The translations under genes and the position numbers were made by a program. Below are positions 47,733-56,821 of a DNA stretch of 64,000 nt, piece by piece (the stretch's first letter is position 1; each line of letters begins with the position of its first letter). This stretch comes from Bacteroidota bacterium (GTDB taxonomy: Bacteria; Bacteroidota; Bacteroidia; Bacteroidales; Paludibacteraceae). The notes beneath the pieces are model-generated. The model saw only the letters and a program-made list of their open reading frames with translations, made no database searches and was not told the origin of the DNA. The stretch is taken from assembly GCA_017860295.1 (NCBI GenBank), contig JAFNAS010000006.1, positions 1 through 64,000 on the forward strand, written 5' to 3'.

Positions 47733-50072
47733 ATGAAAAATATCATTCTTTTTTGCTGTTTTTCTCTTTGTTCCTTATCATTTTTACAAGCTACCAACAC
47801 AAATGAATTGAACTCTCCTGCAACGTTTACTGCCGGAACAAACACATTCCTGCTCAATGGCAAGCCCTTTGTAGTGAGAGCCGGAGAGTTGCACTATGCC
47901 CGAATTCCCAAAGCTTATTGGGATCAACGAATTAAAATGTGTAAAGCCATGGGAATGAATACCATTTGCATTTACCTCTTCTGGAATTTTCACGAACAGC
48001 GACAAGGCGTTTTTGATTTTACCGGTCAGAAAGATGTGGCCGAGTTTGTTCGCCTGATTCAACAAAACGGCATGTATTGCATTCTCCGTCCCGGGCCCTA
48101 TGTGTGTGCCGAATGGGATATGGGCGGACTTCCTTGGTGGTTGCTCAAAAAACAAGACCTGAAGGTTCGTCGCATATCAGATAATTTCTTCATGGAAAGG
48201 GTAAAAACATACCTGAAAGAAGCGGGCAAACAACTGGCTCCACTGCAAATACAAGACGGAGGCCCGATTATTATGGTTCAGGTCGAAAACGAGTATGGCA
48301 CTTGGGGTGATGATCAGAAGTATATGGAAACCATGCGCGATAATATTCGTCAGGCCGGATTCGACAAAGTACAGCTGCTGCGTTGCGACTGGTCGTCCAA
48401 CTTTTTCAAATACACGCTTGACGGAGTGACACAAGCACTTAACTTCGGTGCCGGATCAAATATTGAAGAGCAATTCCGTAAATTCAAAGAGATGAATCCA
48501 ACAGCTCCGCTTATGTGTGGCGAATATTGGACAGGCTGGTTCGACCAGTGGGGACGTCCCCACGAAACACGCGAAATAAGCAGTTTTATAGGTAGCCTGA
48601 AAGACATGATGGATCGCAAAATCTCTTTCAGCCTCTATATGGCTCATGGGGGGACATCTTTCGGACAGTGGGCTGGCGCCAACGCTCCTGCCTATGCTCC
48701 GACTACCTCGTCGTACGACTACAACGCTCCAATTGACGAAGCGGGAAATCCAACTGATAAGTTTTATGCGATCCGCGAATTGTTGAAGAATTACCTGCAA
48801 GAGGACGAAACATTATCCGAAATTCCGCAGAATCCTGAGAAAACCATCACCATTCCAGCTATCTCATTTGGGTTGACCGCCAACATTTTCGAAAACCTGC
48901 CAACAGCCAAACAGAGCGAGAAGGTACAGCCGATGGAGAATTTCGATCAGGGATGGGGGTCTATTCTTTACCGGAAAGAAATACCCGCTTGCGATCGTCC
49001 ACAGCAGTTGGTTCTAAAAGAAGTACACGACTGGGCAACTGTATACATCAACGGGAAAGCGATCGGTTCGATCGACCGCCGGAAAGGCGAAAACAGCATC
49101 GAAATCCCAATACTGAAAGCTGCCGCACGACTTGACATTCTGGTTGAAGGCATGGGACGCGTCAACTACGGCGAAGCCATTATTGACCGCAAAGGAATTA
49201 CAGAAAAAGTAATGCTTGATGGGAAAGAACAAACAACATGGAAAATTTATTGTTTTCCTATCGATTACACATTCCAAACCAAAGCAAAATATGTACAAAA
49301 ACCGGCTATCGGTCCAGCCTGGTACAAAGCTTCGTTCATCTTAAAAGAAACAGGATACACCTATCTTGATATGAGTTCGTGGGGTAAAGGGATGGTTTGG
49401 GTAAATGGTTATAATCTGGGTCGTTTCTGGAAAATCGGTCCCACACAAACTCTTTGTATTCCCGGATGTTACCTCAAGAAAGGTAAAAACGAAATCATTG
49501 TACTCGATATTGACAAACCCACAAAAACAGTGGTTACCGGACTGAATCATCCAATCCTCGACCGCATTGTGAAAATTGAAAGCAAAGATGGCAAAGTGAA
49601 GAAAAGCCTTAATCTGAACGGAGCCAATCCAGTGGCTGCTGGCACTCTCACCTCTGAAAGTGAATGGAAAAGCGTTATATTGAGCGAACCGATGACCGGA
49701 CGTTATTTCTGTTTCGAAGCGTTGAGTGCGCAAAACCCAGACGATCGCAGCACTTCGGTAGCCGAATTCGAAATAACCGGCGAAGATGGCAAGGCAATCT
49801 CTTCGCTCGACTGGAAAGTAGTGTATGTAGATAGCGAAGAGACGGACAAGGCGGCTAATGGAGCCGATAAACTTTTCGATTTGCAGGAATCCATTATCTG
49901 GCAAACTAAAATCGGAAGCAAAACCAATCATCCACATCAGGTAGTGATTGATATGGGCAAATCGATAAAAGTGAAAGGATTTCGAATTTTACCAAGGACC
50001 GATAAACGCGATACTGGCAAAGTGAAAGATTACCGTTTTTACCTACAAGAAAACCCGTTCAAAATTGAATAA
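47733..50072 (+). CDS. GH35 beta-galactosidase with C-terminal beta domains
   Basis: This 779-residue secreted protein (signal peptide to about residue 20) is a GH35 exo-beta-galactosidase. The TIM barrel shows GELHYARIPKAYWDQRIKM, PGPYVCAEWDMGGLPWWLL, VENEYG with acid/base Glu187, and CGEYWTGWFDQWG with nucleophile Glu264. Beta-sandwich domains follow (WVNGYNLGRFWKIGPTQTL), and the last about 130 residues look like an F5/8-type discoidin carbohydrate-binding domain (GEDGKAISSLDWKVVYVDSE; HQVVIDMGKSIKVKGFRILP). It removes terminal beta-galactose from side chains or backbone. The GH43 gene begins 12 bp downstream. Confidence 0.93.
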   Translation: MKNIILFCCFSLCSLSFLQATNTNELNSPATFTAGTNTFLLNGKPFVVRAGELHYARIPKAYWDQRIKMCKAMGMNTICIYLFWNFHEQRQGVFDFTGQKDVAEFVRLIQQNGMYCILRPGPYVCAEWDMGGLPWWLLKKQDLKVRRISDNFFMERVKTYLKEAGKQLAPLQIQDGGPIIMVQVENEYGTWGDDQKYMETMRDNIRQAGFDKVQLLRCDWSSNFFKYTLDGVTQALNFGAGSNIEEQFRKFKEMNPTAPLMCGEYWTGWFDQWGRPHETREISSFIGSLKDMMDRKISFSLYMAHGGTSFGQWAGANAPAYAPTTSSYDYNAPIDEAGNPTDKFYAIRELLKNYLQEDETLSEIPQNPEKTITIPAISFGLTANIFENLPTAKQSEKVQPMENFDQGWGSILYRKEIPACDRPQQLVLKEVHDWATVYINGKAIGSIDRRKGENSIEIPILKAAARLDILVEGMGRVNYGEAIIDRKGITEKVMLDGKEQTTWKIYCFPIDYTFQTKAKYVQKPAIGPAWYKASFILKETGYTYLDMSSWGKGMVWVNGYNLGRFWKIGPTQTLCIPGCYLKKGKNEIIVLDIDKPTKTVVTGLNHPILDRIVKIESKDGKVKKSLNLNGANPVAAGTLTSESEWKSVILSEPMTGRYFCFEALSAQNPDDRSTSVAEFEITGEDGKAISSLDWKVVYVDSEETDKAANGADKLFDLQESIIWQTKIGSKTNHPHQVVIDMGKSIKVKGFRILPRTDKRDTGKVKDYRFYLQENPFKIE

Positions 50073-50083
50073 AGCTCTCTTTT

Positions 50084-51070
50084 ATGAAGATCGATAAAAT
50101 TCTGACATTACTCTTAATTTTGGCTGTAGCAGCTTTCGTGACCGAAGCTCAAACCGTTAACTCCGGCAAGAAAATAGCCATTATCAATGGTAAAGATTTG
50201 ACCGATACTCAGGGGAAAATCATAAATGCGCATGGTGGCGGATTTATGAAAATGGGGAAGTATTTCTACTGGATTGGAGAAAACCGTCACGACAATGTCC
50301 TGGTATCTTGTTACCGTTCAACCGACCTGTTGAATTGGGAGTTTCGTGGTGATCTGCTGACTCGTAGGCCAAATCCCGAGCTGGCCGATGCCAATATTGA
50401 GCGCCCCAAAGTGATTTACAACGCCAAAACAAAACAGTTCGTCATGTGGATGCATTACGAAAAACGGAGCAATTATAGCCTGGCAAGAACAGCTGTAGCC
50501 GTATCCGCAGATATTGAAAAACCATTTACCTACCAGCGCAGTTTCCGTCCGTTCAACAATATGTCGCGCGACTGCACGCTATTCCTTGACGATGACGGCT
50601 CGGCCTACTTTTTCTCTTCGGCTCGCGAAAATTACGACATGATGATGTATCGCCTGACCGACGATTTTCTTGACGTAAAGGAACAGGTAGCCACGCTCTG
50701 GCCGGGAGGTCACCGCGAAGCACCGGCAATTGTAAAACGCAAGGGCTACTACTTTATGATTACCTCAGGCTGTACCGGTTGGGCACCAAACCAGGCAAAA
50801 TATGCTGTTGCAAAGTCCATTCGGGGCCCGTGGTCGGAACTGACCAATATTGCAGACAACACTACCTATCATTCTCAGTCGACCTATATTTTGCCAATTA
50901 TCGGAAAGGAAAGCACTTCCTATCTCTATGTGGGTGATCGATGGGATGGAAAACACTATTTTAATTCAAAATACATTTTCCTGCCGCTGACATTCAGTAA
51001 TGATACAACAATGGAAATGCCCTGGAAGGATACCTGCAATATTAATGCGATAGCGGGAACCGTAAAATAA
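50084..51070 (+). CDS. GH43 enzyme of the exo-beta-1,3-galactanase-like group
   Basis: This 328-residue protein has a signal peptide (to about residue 23) and a five-bladed propeller GH43 domain. It opens with KIINAHGGGFMKMGKYFYWIGE, the AHGGG form seen in GH43 subfamilies 24 and 34, which lacks the usual N-terminal Asp base. The other acidic residues appear in ANIERPKVIYN and GGHREAPAIVKRKGYYFMITSG. Those subfamilies include enzymes that cleave galactose from beta-1,3-galactan of arabinogalactan proteins, which fits its neighbours. The subfamily call is by motif only. It lies 12 bp from the GH35 gene and surely shares its transcript. Confidence 0.82.
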   Translation: MKIDKILTLLLILAVAAFVTEAQTVNSGKKIAIINGKDLTDTQGKIINAHGGGFMKMGKYFYWIGENRHDNVLVSCYRSTDLLNWEFRGDLLTRRPNPELADANIERPKVIYNAKTKQFVMWMHYEKRSNYSLARTAVAVSADIEKPFTYQRSFRPFNNMSRDCTLFLDDDGSAYFFSSARENYDMMMYRLTDDFLDVKEQVATLWPGGHREAPAIVKRKGYYFMITSGCTGWAPNQAKYAVAKSIRGPWSELTNIADNTTYHSQSTYILPIIGKESTSYLYVGDRWDGKHYFNSKYIFLPLTFSNDTTMEMPWKDTCNINAIAGTVK

Positions 51071-51175
51071 ACGCGATTTACAAATACTTATAAAGCAATT
51101 CTTTTCGCTTATTTATGGACGAATAAAAACTGCAAGGTTTTTAACTTGAACCATTTCTGTAAAAAATAGCGTATT

Positions 51176-52402
51176 ATGAAAAAAGCATTACTTCTGTTAT
51201 TGTTACTTCTCTCGCTACCGCTTTATGCACGAGAGAGAAAAGGGCCACCGATGTCAACCCGACAGATGTGGTTGCTATACATGGACAAAATTGCACGTCC
51301 GGTAATAGAACCCCTGGCCGATAACAAGCTCAAAGAATCAATGCCGATGGTATTGTCCAAGACGATTGACAACCCCGAAAACCGGACGAAAGTGGCCTAT
51401 CTGGAAGCATTCGCTCGAACACTTTGCGGCATATCTCCCTGGCTCAATCTGGAGGGAGGCGACAGCGCAGAAGTGAAATTGCGGCAACAATACCGTGTTT
51501 GGGCGTTGAAAGCGGTTGCCAATGCGGTGAATCCTTCCGCAAAAGATTATATGCAATGGAAAGGTGGGCAACCGTTGGTCGATGCGGCATTTTTCTCCCT
51601 GGCTCTGGTGCGCTCTCCCTGGCTGTGGAATCACCTTGACAGCAAGGTGCAGAAGCAGGTGGTCAATGCACTCCTGCAAACTCGCCAAACCATCCCGGTC
51701 TATTCCAACTGGATTCTTTTTTCGGGAATGATCGAAGCCTTTTTCTGCAAATACGGCATGGAGTACGATCCGGTACGACTGGAATATGGCATCCGTGAGT
51801 TTTCGCAACACTGGTACACCGGCGACGGCATGTTCTCCGACGGCATGGATTTTCATTTTGACTACTACAACAGCTACGTCATTCAACCGTACCTGTCGAA
51901 TATGATGGATGCCGTTGTGCTCCGTACCAAATCATTCGACTGGTTTCGCGGAAAACTGGACAAAATCACCAAACGCTACGCCGTCATTCAGGAACGGATG
52001 ATTAATACCGACGGAAGTTTCCCGGTTTACGGACGCTCCATCGTTTACCGTACGGGAGCTTTCCACCATTTGGCCGATATGGCATTGCGCAAACAACTAC
52101 CGTCTCAGTTATCGCCCGCACAGATTCGGGACGGATTGACTGCTGTCATCCATCGAGTGCTGGATGCTCCGAACACCTTTACAGACAAAGGCTACCTCAC
52201 AATCGGACTCTGCGGCAACCAACCCGACTTGGCTGATTTTTACATCAACACCGGAAGCTGCTACTTGGCAGCAACAATTTTTCTCCCTCTCGGACTCCCA
52301 CCTACCGACGACTTCTGGACAGCACCTGCCGAAGCCTGGAGTGCAATAAAAATATGGAACGGACAGAATATACCGGCCGACCACGCAATGGACCTAAAAT
52401 AG
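51176..52402 (+). CDS. DUF2264-domain protein (GH154-type glucuronidase)
   Basis: This 408-residue protein has a signal peptide (MKKALLLLLLLLSLPLYA) and one DUF2264 domain, an alpha/alpha barrel recognised in the carbohydrate-active enzyme classification as GH154, with beta-glucuronidase activity reported for arabinogalactan-degrading Bacteroides members. Typical segments are YLEAFARTLCGISPWLNLEG, NWILFSGMIEAFFCKYG, YTGDGMFSDGMDFHFDYYNSYVIQP and DGSFPVYGRSIVYRTGAFHHLA. It would remove glucuronic acid capping galactan side chains. A terminator follows 22 bp after the stop. Confidence 0.82.
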   Translation: MKKALLLLLLLLSLPLYARERKGPPMSTRQMWLLYMDKIARPVIEPLADNKLKESMPMVLSKTIDNPENRTKVAYLEAFARTLCGISPWLNLEGGDSAEVKLRQQYRVWALKAVANAVNPSAKDYMQWKGGQPLVDAAFFSLALVRSPWLWNHLDSKVQKQVVNALLQTRQTIPVYSNWILFSGMIEAFFCKYGMEYDPVRLEYGIREFSQHWYTGDGMFSDGMDFHFDYYNSYVIQPYLSNMMDAVVLRTKSFDWFRGKLDKITKRYAVIQERMINTDGSFPVYGRSIVYRTGAFHHLADMALRKQLPSQLSPAQIRDGLTAVIHRVLDAPNTFTDKGYLTIGLCGNQPDLADFYINTGSCYLAATIFLPLGLPPTDDFWTAPAEAWSAIKIWNGQNIPADHAMDLK

Positions 52403-52423
52403 ACTGAGAATTACAATAAGGGG

Positions 52424-52456
52424 AACGGACAGTAGATTGCTGTCCGTTTTGTTTTT
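52424..52456 (+). terminator. Rho-independent terminator after the GH154 gene
   Basis: A 9-bp stem (AACGGACAG with CTGTCCGTT, loop TAGATTG) is followed by TTGTTTTT. The rest of the gap to 52713 shows no gene I can support. Confidence 0.88.
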
Positions 52457-52713
52457 ATGGCCCTTCAAAGTGAATGCGCTCAAACAATGGCAATCGCAAA
52501 CGTTTGCAACGGCATGGCACCAAAGAAACAAAGTACTATTTTGTTATCAACCTATTACGAAGTACTTTTACATCCGATTTATCAACGTATAATTATCACT
52601 ACGATGCAAAGTGTGGTTTTTGAAAGAAACAGACGCTGTGTAATACAGAAATAATTTCTTCTTTCTTCGCAAACAGGTATTATAAATTCAATCATCGGAC
52701 TAACTATTTGACC

Positions 52714-55077
52714 ATGAAACGAAAATTTCTTCACTTTTGGTTCTTTACATTGAGCTGTTGTCTGGCATTCCCGGTAACTGCCGAAACCGCTTCATCGATA
52801 GGCAATCTGCAATCGTTCAAACAGGAAGGAAACAAAATCTCCATTCAGACCGATAACGCCACGATGGAAATCACGGCTTACCAAAACAATATTATTCGCG
52901 TGAGGGCCTTTCGCAATGCTCCGTCACGCCCCTTCTCTTTTGCCATCGACCAACAGGCAAAAGGAAGTTTTACCAACGTCACGGAAGATAACTCCAAACT
53001 GACGGCACAAACATCCGGCCTCAGAATAGAGATTACCAAATCGCCTCTCCGAATCAGTTTCTACGACAAAAACGGAAAACTATTCAACGCAGACGACTCC
53101 CGTTTCGGCATCACCTGGTTAGGAACGGGCGTAACCTGTTACAAAAAGCTCTTCAACGACGAAAAATTCATCGGTCTGGGCGAAAAAACGGGTCCGCTCA
53201 ACAAACGGAGCATGTCGTACGAAAACTGGAACTCCGACGTACCGGCCTACGCCCTAGACAAAGATCCGCTCTATGCGACCATCCCTTTTTACATAGGAAT
53301 ACACGACGGGCTCCCGTACGGCATTTTCTTCGACAACACACACCGCAGTACCTTTAGTTTCGGAGCTTCCACCGATGGTGAAATGGCTCACTTCGGAGCT
53401 GTAGATGGCGAAATGGATTACTATTTCTTTGCCGGAAGTTCGGTACGCGACATTATAGAAGGCTACACATGGCTTACCGGACGGCCAAAACTGCCGCCAC
53501 TCTGGAGCTTAGGCTACCAGCAATGCCGCTACAGCTACTATCCGGACAAAGAGGTGCTGAACGTAGCGCAAACCTTCCGCGACAAGCAATTTCCCTGCGA
53601 CGTGATCTATCTCGACATCCACTACATGGACAACTACAAAGTCTTCACCTGGAATCCGGAACGTTTCCCGGAACCAAAAAAGATGATCGATGAATTGAAA
53701 AGCAAGGGGTTTCATTTAGCCGTTATCATCGACCCCGGGTTGAAGATCGAGAATGGCTATAAGTCGTATGAAGATGCGTTGCGACACAACTATTTTCTCT
53801 CCTATCCCAACGGACAACCCTACATTGGGAGCGTATGGCCAGGCCGCTCCAGCTTCCCCGATTTCACCCGCAGCGAGGTACGTAAGTGGTGGGGCGAGCA
53901 GTTCTCGTCACTGACCGACAAAGGGGTGGAAGGATTCTGGAACGACATGAACGAACCGGCCACCTGGGGGCAACGCATCCCCGACATGGTGGAGTTCGGT
54001 TTTGAAGGAAATAAAACCTCGATGCGCGAAGGTCACAATGTATTCGGAATGCAAATGGCACGGGGAACCTACGACGGTACCCGCAAATTGATGGAAGGAC
54101 GCCGACCACTTACCATCACCCGTGCAACCTATTCCGGCGGACAACGTTATTCCACCATCTGGACGGGGGATAACTTTGCATCGGACGACCACATGCTGCT
54201 AGGAGCCCGTTTGGTTGCCAATCTCGGTCTGGCAGGATTCTCTTTTGCAGGCCCCGATGTGGGAGGATTCATTGGTGAGCCATCCAAAGAGTTGCTGACA
54301 CGCTGGATGTCGCTCGGTGCATTTACCCCGTTCTACCGCAACCATAGCGCCGTCGACCAAAACTACCGCGAACCCTGGGTATTGCCCAAAGAGAATCAGG
54401 ATATTGTTCGCAACTATCTGAATCTTCGTTACCAGTTGATGCCCTATATCTATTCCAATGCGCTCGTTGCTTCACGCACAGGATTACCGTTAGTAAGGTC
54501 TCTGGCTATCGATTTCACCAACGACGAAAACATCTACAAGACGGCCTACGACAGCCAGTACATGTTCGGAGACGGCCTTCTGGTCTGCCCGGCCCGCAGT
54601 ACCGATCAGTTTACCCGGGTATATTTGCCCGAAGGAGTCTGGTACCGTTTTTCCAACGACGAAAAACAGGTTGGAGGCAAGGAGTATTTCGTAGCCTCAC
54701 CACTCAGCGACCTGCCGGTATTTGCCCGTGAAGGAGCCATTATACCGATGCAGAATACGGTTCAAAACACATCAGAAAATGGCGGCGATACACTAAAAAT
54801 TCATATTTTCAACGGATCAAAAGCAAGCGACTTTCTCTACTATGAAGATGACGGCGTGACCTACAACTACGAAAAGGGGGCATCGTATGAACGGACTATT
54901 CATTTCGATCCGGCAAAGGCCGAAATCAGCGTTTCGGAGAAAAAAGGAGATTTTGCAAGCCGGTTCAAAAAGATTCGTCTGATACTGCATGGCTTCGACG
55001 CATCTGCCTACAGCGCGACATACGACTGGAAAGATGCGGCTTTCAGCATAAAGCTAAAGCCGGCAAAGCAGAAATAA
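52714..55077 (+). CDS. GH31 alpha-glycosidase
   Basis: This 787-residue secreted enzyme begins at the ATG at 52714 (MKRKFLHF; a TTG two codons earlier is less likely) with a signal peptide ending near PVTAE. It has the GH31 layout: N-terminal beta-sandwich (to about 250), TIM barrel with PPLWSLGYQQCRYSYYPDKE, DVIYLDIHYMDNYKVFTWNP, EGFWNDMNEPATW with nucleophile Asp411, TGDNFASDDHM with acid/base Asp486, and SFAGPDVGGFIG, then C-terminal beta domains. It releases alpha-linked sugars, most commonly glucose or xylose; the R-Y-S-Y-Y-P segment is typical of alpha-glucosidases. Its role in a galactan locus is unclear. Confidence 0.92.
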   Translation: MKRKFLHFWFFTLSCCLAFPVTAETASSIGNLQSFKQEGNKISIQTDNATMEITAYQNNIIRVRAFRNAPSRPFSFAIDQQAKGSFTNVTEDNSKLTAQTSGLRIEITKSPLRISFYDKNGKLFNADDSRFGITWLGTGVTCYKKLFNDEKFIGLGEKTGPLNKRSMSYENWNSDVPAYALDKDPLYATIPFYIGIHDGLPYGIFFDNTHRSTFSFGASTDGEMAHFGAVDGEMDYYFFAGSSVRDIIEGYTWLTGRPKLPPLWSLGYQQCRYSYYPDKEVLNVAQTFRDKQFPCDVIYLDIHYMDNYKVFTWNPERFPEPKKMIDELKSKGFHLAVIIDPGLKIENGYKSYEDALRHNYFLSYPNGQPYIGSVWPGRSSFPDFTRSEVRKWWGEQFSSLTDKGVEGFWNDMNEPATWGQRIPDMVEFGFEGNKTSMREGHNVFGMQMARGTYDGTRKLMEGRRPLTITRATYSGGQRYSTIWTGDNFASDDHMLLGARLVANLGLAGFSFAGPDVGGFIGEPSKELLTRWMSLGAFTPFYRNHSAVDQNYREPWVLPKENQDIVRNYLNLRYQLMPYIYSNALVASRTGLPLVRSLAIDFTNDENIYKTAYDSQYMFGDGLLVCPARSTDQFTRVYLPEGVWYRFSNDEKQVGGKEYFVASPLSDLPVFAREGAIIPMQNTVQNTSENGGDTLKIHIFNGSKASDFLYYEDDGVTYNYEKGASYERTIHFDPAKAEISVSEKKGDFASRFKKIRLILHGFDASAYSATYDWKDAAFSIKLKPAKQK

Positions 55078-55098
55078 CAGAGAAAAATAGGAGTAAAA

Positions 55099-55135
55099 AA
55101 AATGGCTGATCCCTCAATGAGGAATCAGCCATTTT
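55099..55135. terminator. Bidirectional terminator between GH31 and GH51 genes
   Basis: A 12-bp perfect stem (AAAATGGCTGAT with ATCAGCCATTTT) has A-rich sequence on the left and T-rich on the right, so it can end both convergent transcripts. Confidence 0.9.
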
Positions 55136-55157
55136 CAATTTATCGTAATGGAGAATA

Positions 55158-56690
55158 TTACATTTCCAATGCCACAATCGACTTGGCAGGAAGGGTAACC
55201 GTAAGTCCGGTTTTAGTCAGTTTGGCACCTTTGAATTCGGCGGGTTTCACCTCATCCGGTTTATCGAAGGTATTGTACGAGTCGATCCCTTTTCCGGTAA
55301 GAATGGTTCCGCTTACTTTCGACACCTTCAGGCTGCTCAGATCTACATCTACCGTTTGGGCATTGTCTTTATCCAAATTTGCCATTGTAATCAGGATACC
55401 ACCCTTTTCATTTTTAGAAGCAGAAACGCTCACCGCCGGAACTTTTTTGTCTTTGTAGGTCAGTTCTGCACACTGCACATCCAGTGGGAGTTCGGTAGCA
55501 TCCATGTGGCCTTTATACATTTTGAACACATAATAAGTCGGTGTGAGCACCATTTTCGGACCATCGGTTAAAATCATTGCCTGCAGCACGTTCACAACCT
55601 GAGCGATGTTCGCCATTTTAATGCGTTGGCTGTATTTGTTGAATATATTCAGCGAAAGAGCTGCCACCATGGCATCGCGCATGGTGTTTTGCTGATAAAG
55701 GAAGCCCGGATGTGAGCCCGGCTCCTGATCCCACCAGGTACCCCATTCGTCAACCAACAGATCGATCTTATTCTGAGGGTCGTATTTATCCATAATGGCA
55801 ATGTGTTTTTTAATCACATCTTCAATTTCGGCAGCCTTGGTAACTGTCCACAGATATTCGTCGGGAGTAAATTTGGTTGCAGATCCTTTGCTTCCACTCC
55901 ACCCTTTGCAGGTATAATAGTGCAATGAAACAGCTTTCATTTTATTGCCGATCTTTTTCATCAACACGTCAGTCCAGTTATAGTCATAATCACTTGCACC
56001 ACTGGCAATTTTATACAAATGGTTGCTACCGAAATCGCGGCAATAGGTCGAATAACGACGATAGATATCGGAATAATAATCGGCTGTCATGTTACCGCCA
56101 CAACCCCAGCTTTCGTTACCCACGCCAAAGAATTTTACATTCCAAGGTTTTTCACGACCATTCTGGCGACGAAGATTTGCCATGGGGCTTTCGCCGTCCG
56201 AGGTCATATATTCTACCCATTTTGCCATCTCTTCGACGCTTCCGCTACCTACGTTTCCGCTAATGTAGGGTTCGCAACCCAGCATTTCGCACAGATTGAG
56301 GAACTCGTGAGTTCCGAAACTATTGTCTTCGACCACGCCGCCCCAGTTGTTATTTACCATTTTGGCGCGCTTCTCTTTCGGACCGATTCCGTCCATCCAG
56401 TGATATTCGTCGGCAAAACAGCCACCCGGCCAACGCATTACCGGCACCTGAAGCTCTTTCAGGGCATTGAATACATCGGTACGATAACCTTTAGTATTAG
56501 GAATAGGTGAATTTTCACCCACCCAGAGACCACCGTAGATACAAGTTCCGAGATGTTCGGAAAATTGTCCGTAAATCTCTTTACTGATTTTATTTTTTGC
56601 CTGATCGGCATGAATGGTCACTTTGACAGGAGTTTGTGCTGAAAGAGTCAGCGCTCCCATCAAAAAGAAGGAAAAGAGGGTTTTCTTCAT
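55158..56690 (-). CDS. GH51 alpha-L-arabinofuranosidase
   Basis: This 510-residue secreted protein (signal peptide [19 protein letters not shown]) is a GH51 arabinofuranosidase. Motifs are [52 protein letters not shown] with acid/base Glu193 and [11 protein letters not shown] with nucleophile Glu315; the C-terminal beta-sandwich ends [16 protein letters not shown]. It removes arabinofuranose side chains. A -7 element lies 32 bp upstream, so it can be transcribed alone, and the convergent terminator at 55099 ends it. Confidence 0.94.
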   Translation of the reverse strand: MKKTLFSFFLMGALTLSAQTPVKVTIHADQAKNKISKEIYGQFSEHLGTCIYGGLWVGENSPIPNTKGYRTDVFNALKELQVPVMRWPGGCFADEYHWMDGIGPKEKRAKMVNNNWGGVVEDNSFGTHEFLNLCEMLGCEPYISGNVGSGSVEEMAKWVEYMTSDGESPMANLRRQNGREKPWNVKFFGVGNESWGCGGNMTADYYSDIYRRYSTYCRDFGSNHLYKIASGASDYDYNWTDVLMKKIGNKMKAVSLHYYTCKGWSGSKGSATKFTPDEYLWTVTKAAEIEDVIKKHIAIMDKYDPQNKIDLLVDEWGTWWDQEPGSHPGFLYQQNTMRDAMVAALSLNIFNKYSQRIKMANIAQVVNVLQAMILTDGPKMVLTPTYYVFKMYKGHMDATELPLDVQCAELTYKDKKVPAVSVSASKNEKGGILITMANLDKDNAQTVDVDLSSLKVSKVSGTILTGKGIDSYNTFDKPDEVKPAEFKGAKLTKTGLTVTLPAKSIVALEM

Positions 56691-56721
56691 GGAAATAAAT
56701 GTTTGTTAGTTGATTGCGCTA

Positions 56722-56729
56722 CAAAGATA
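56722..56729 (-). promoter_or_regulatory. -7 promoter element for the GH51 gene
   Basis: The minus strand reads TATCTTTG, an exact TAnnTTTG, 32 bp before the ATG at 56690. Confidence 0.6.
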
Positions 56730-56821
56730 TAAAATGTTCTTTTTACACTTATTTTTTGAGCAAAAAAAATTCAGATTTAACATGTTATTCTCTAATATGA
56801 TTAAACCTGAACTTAAAAATG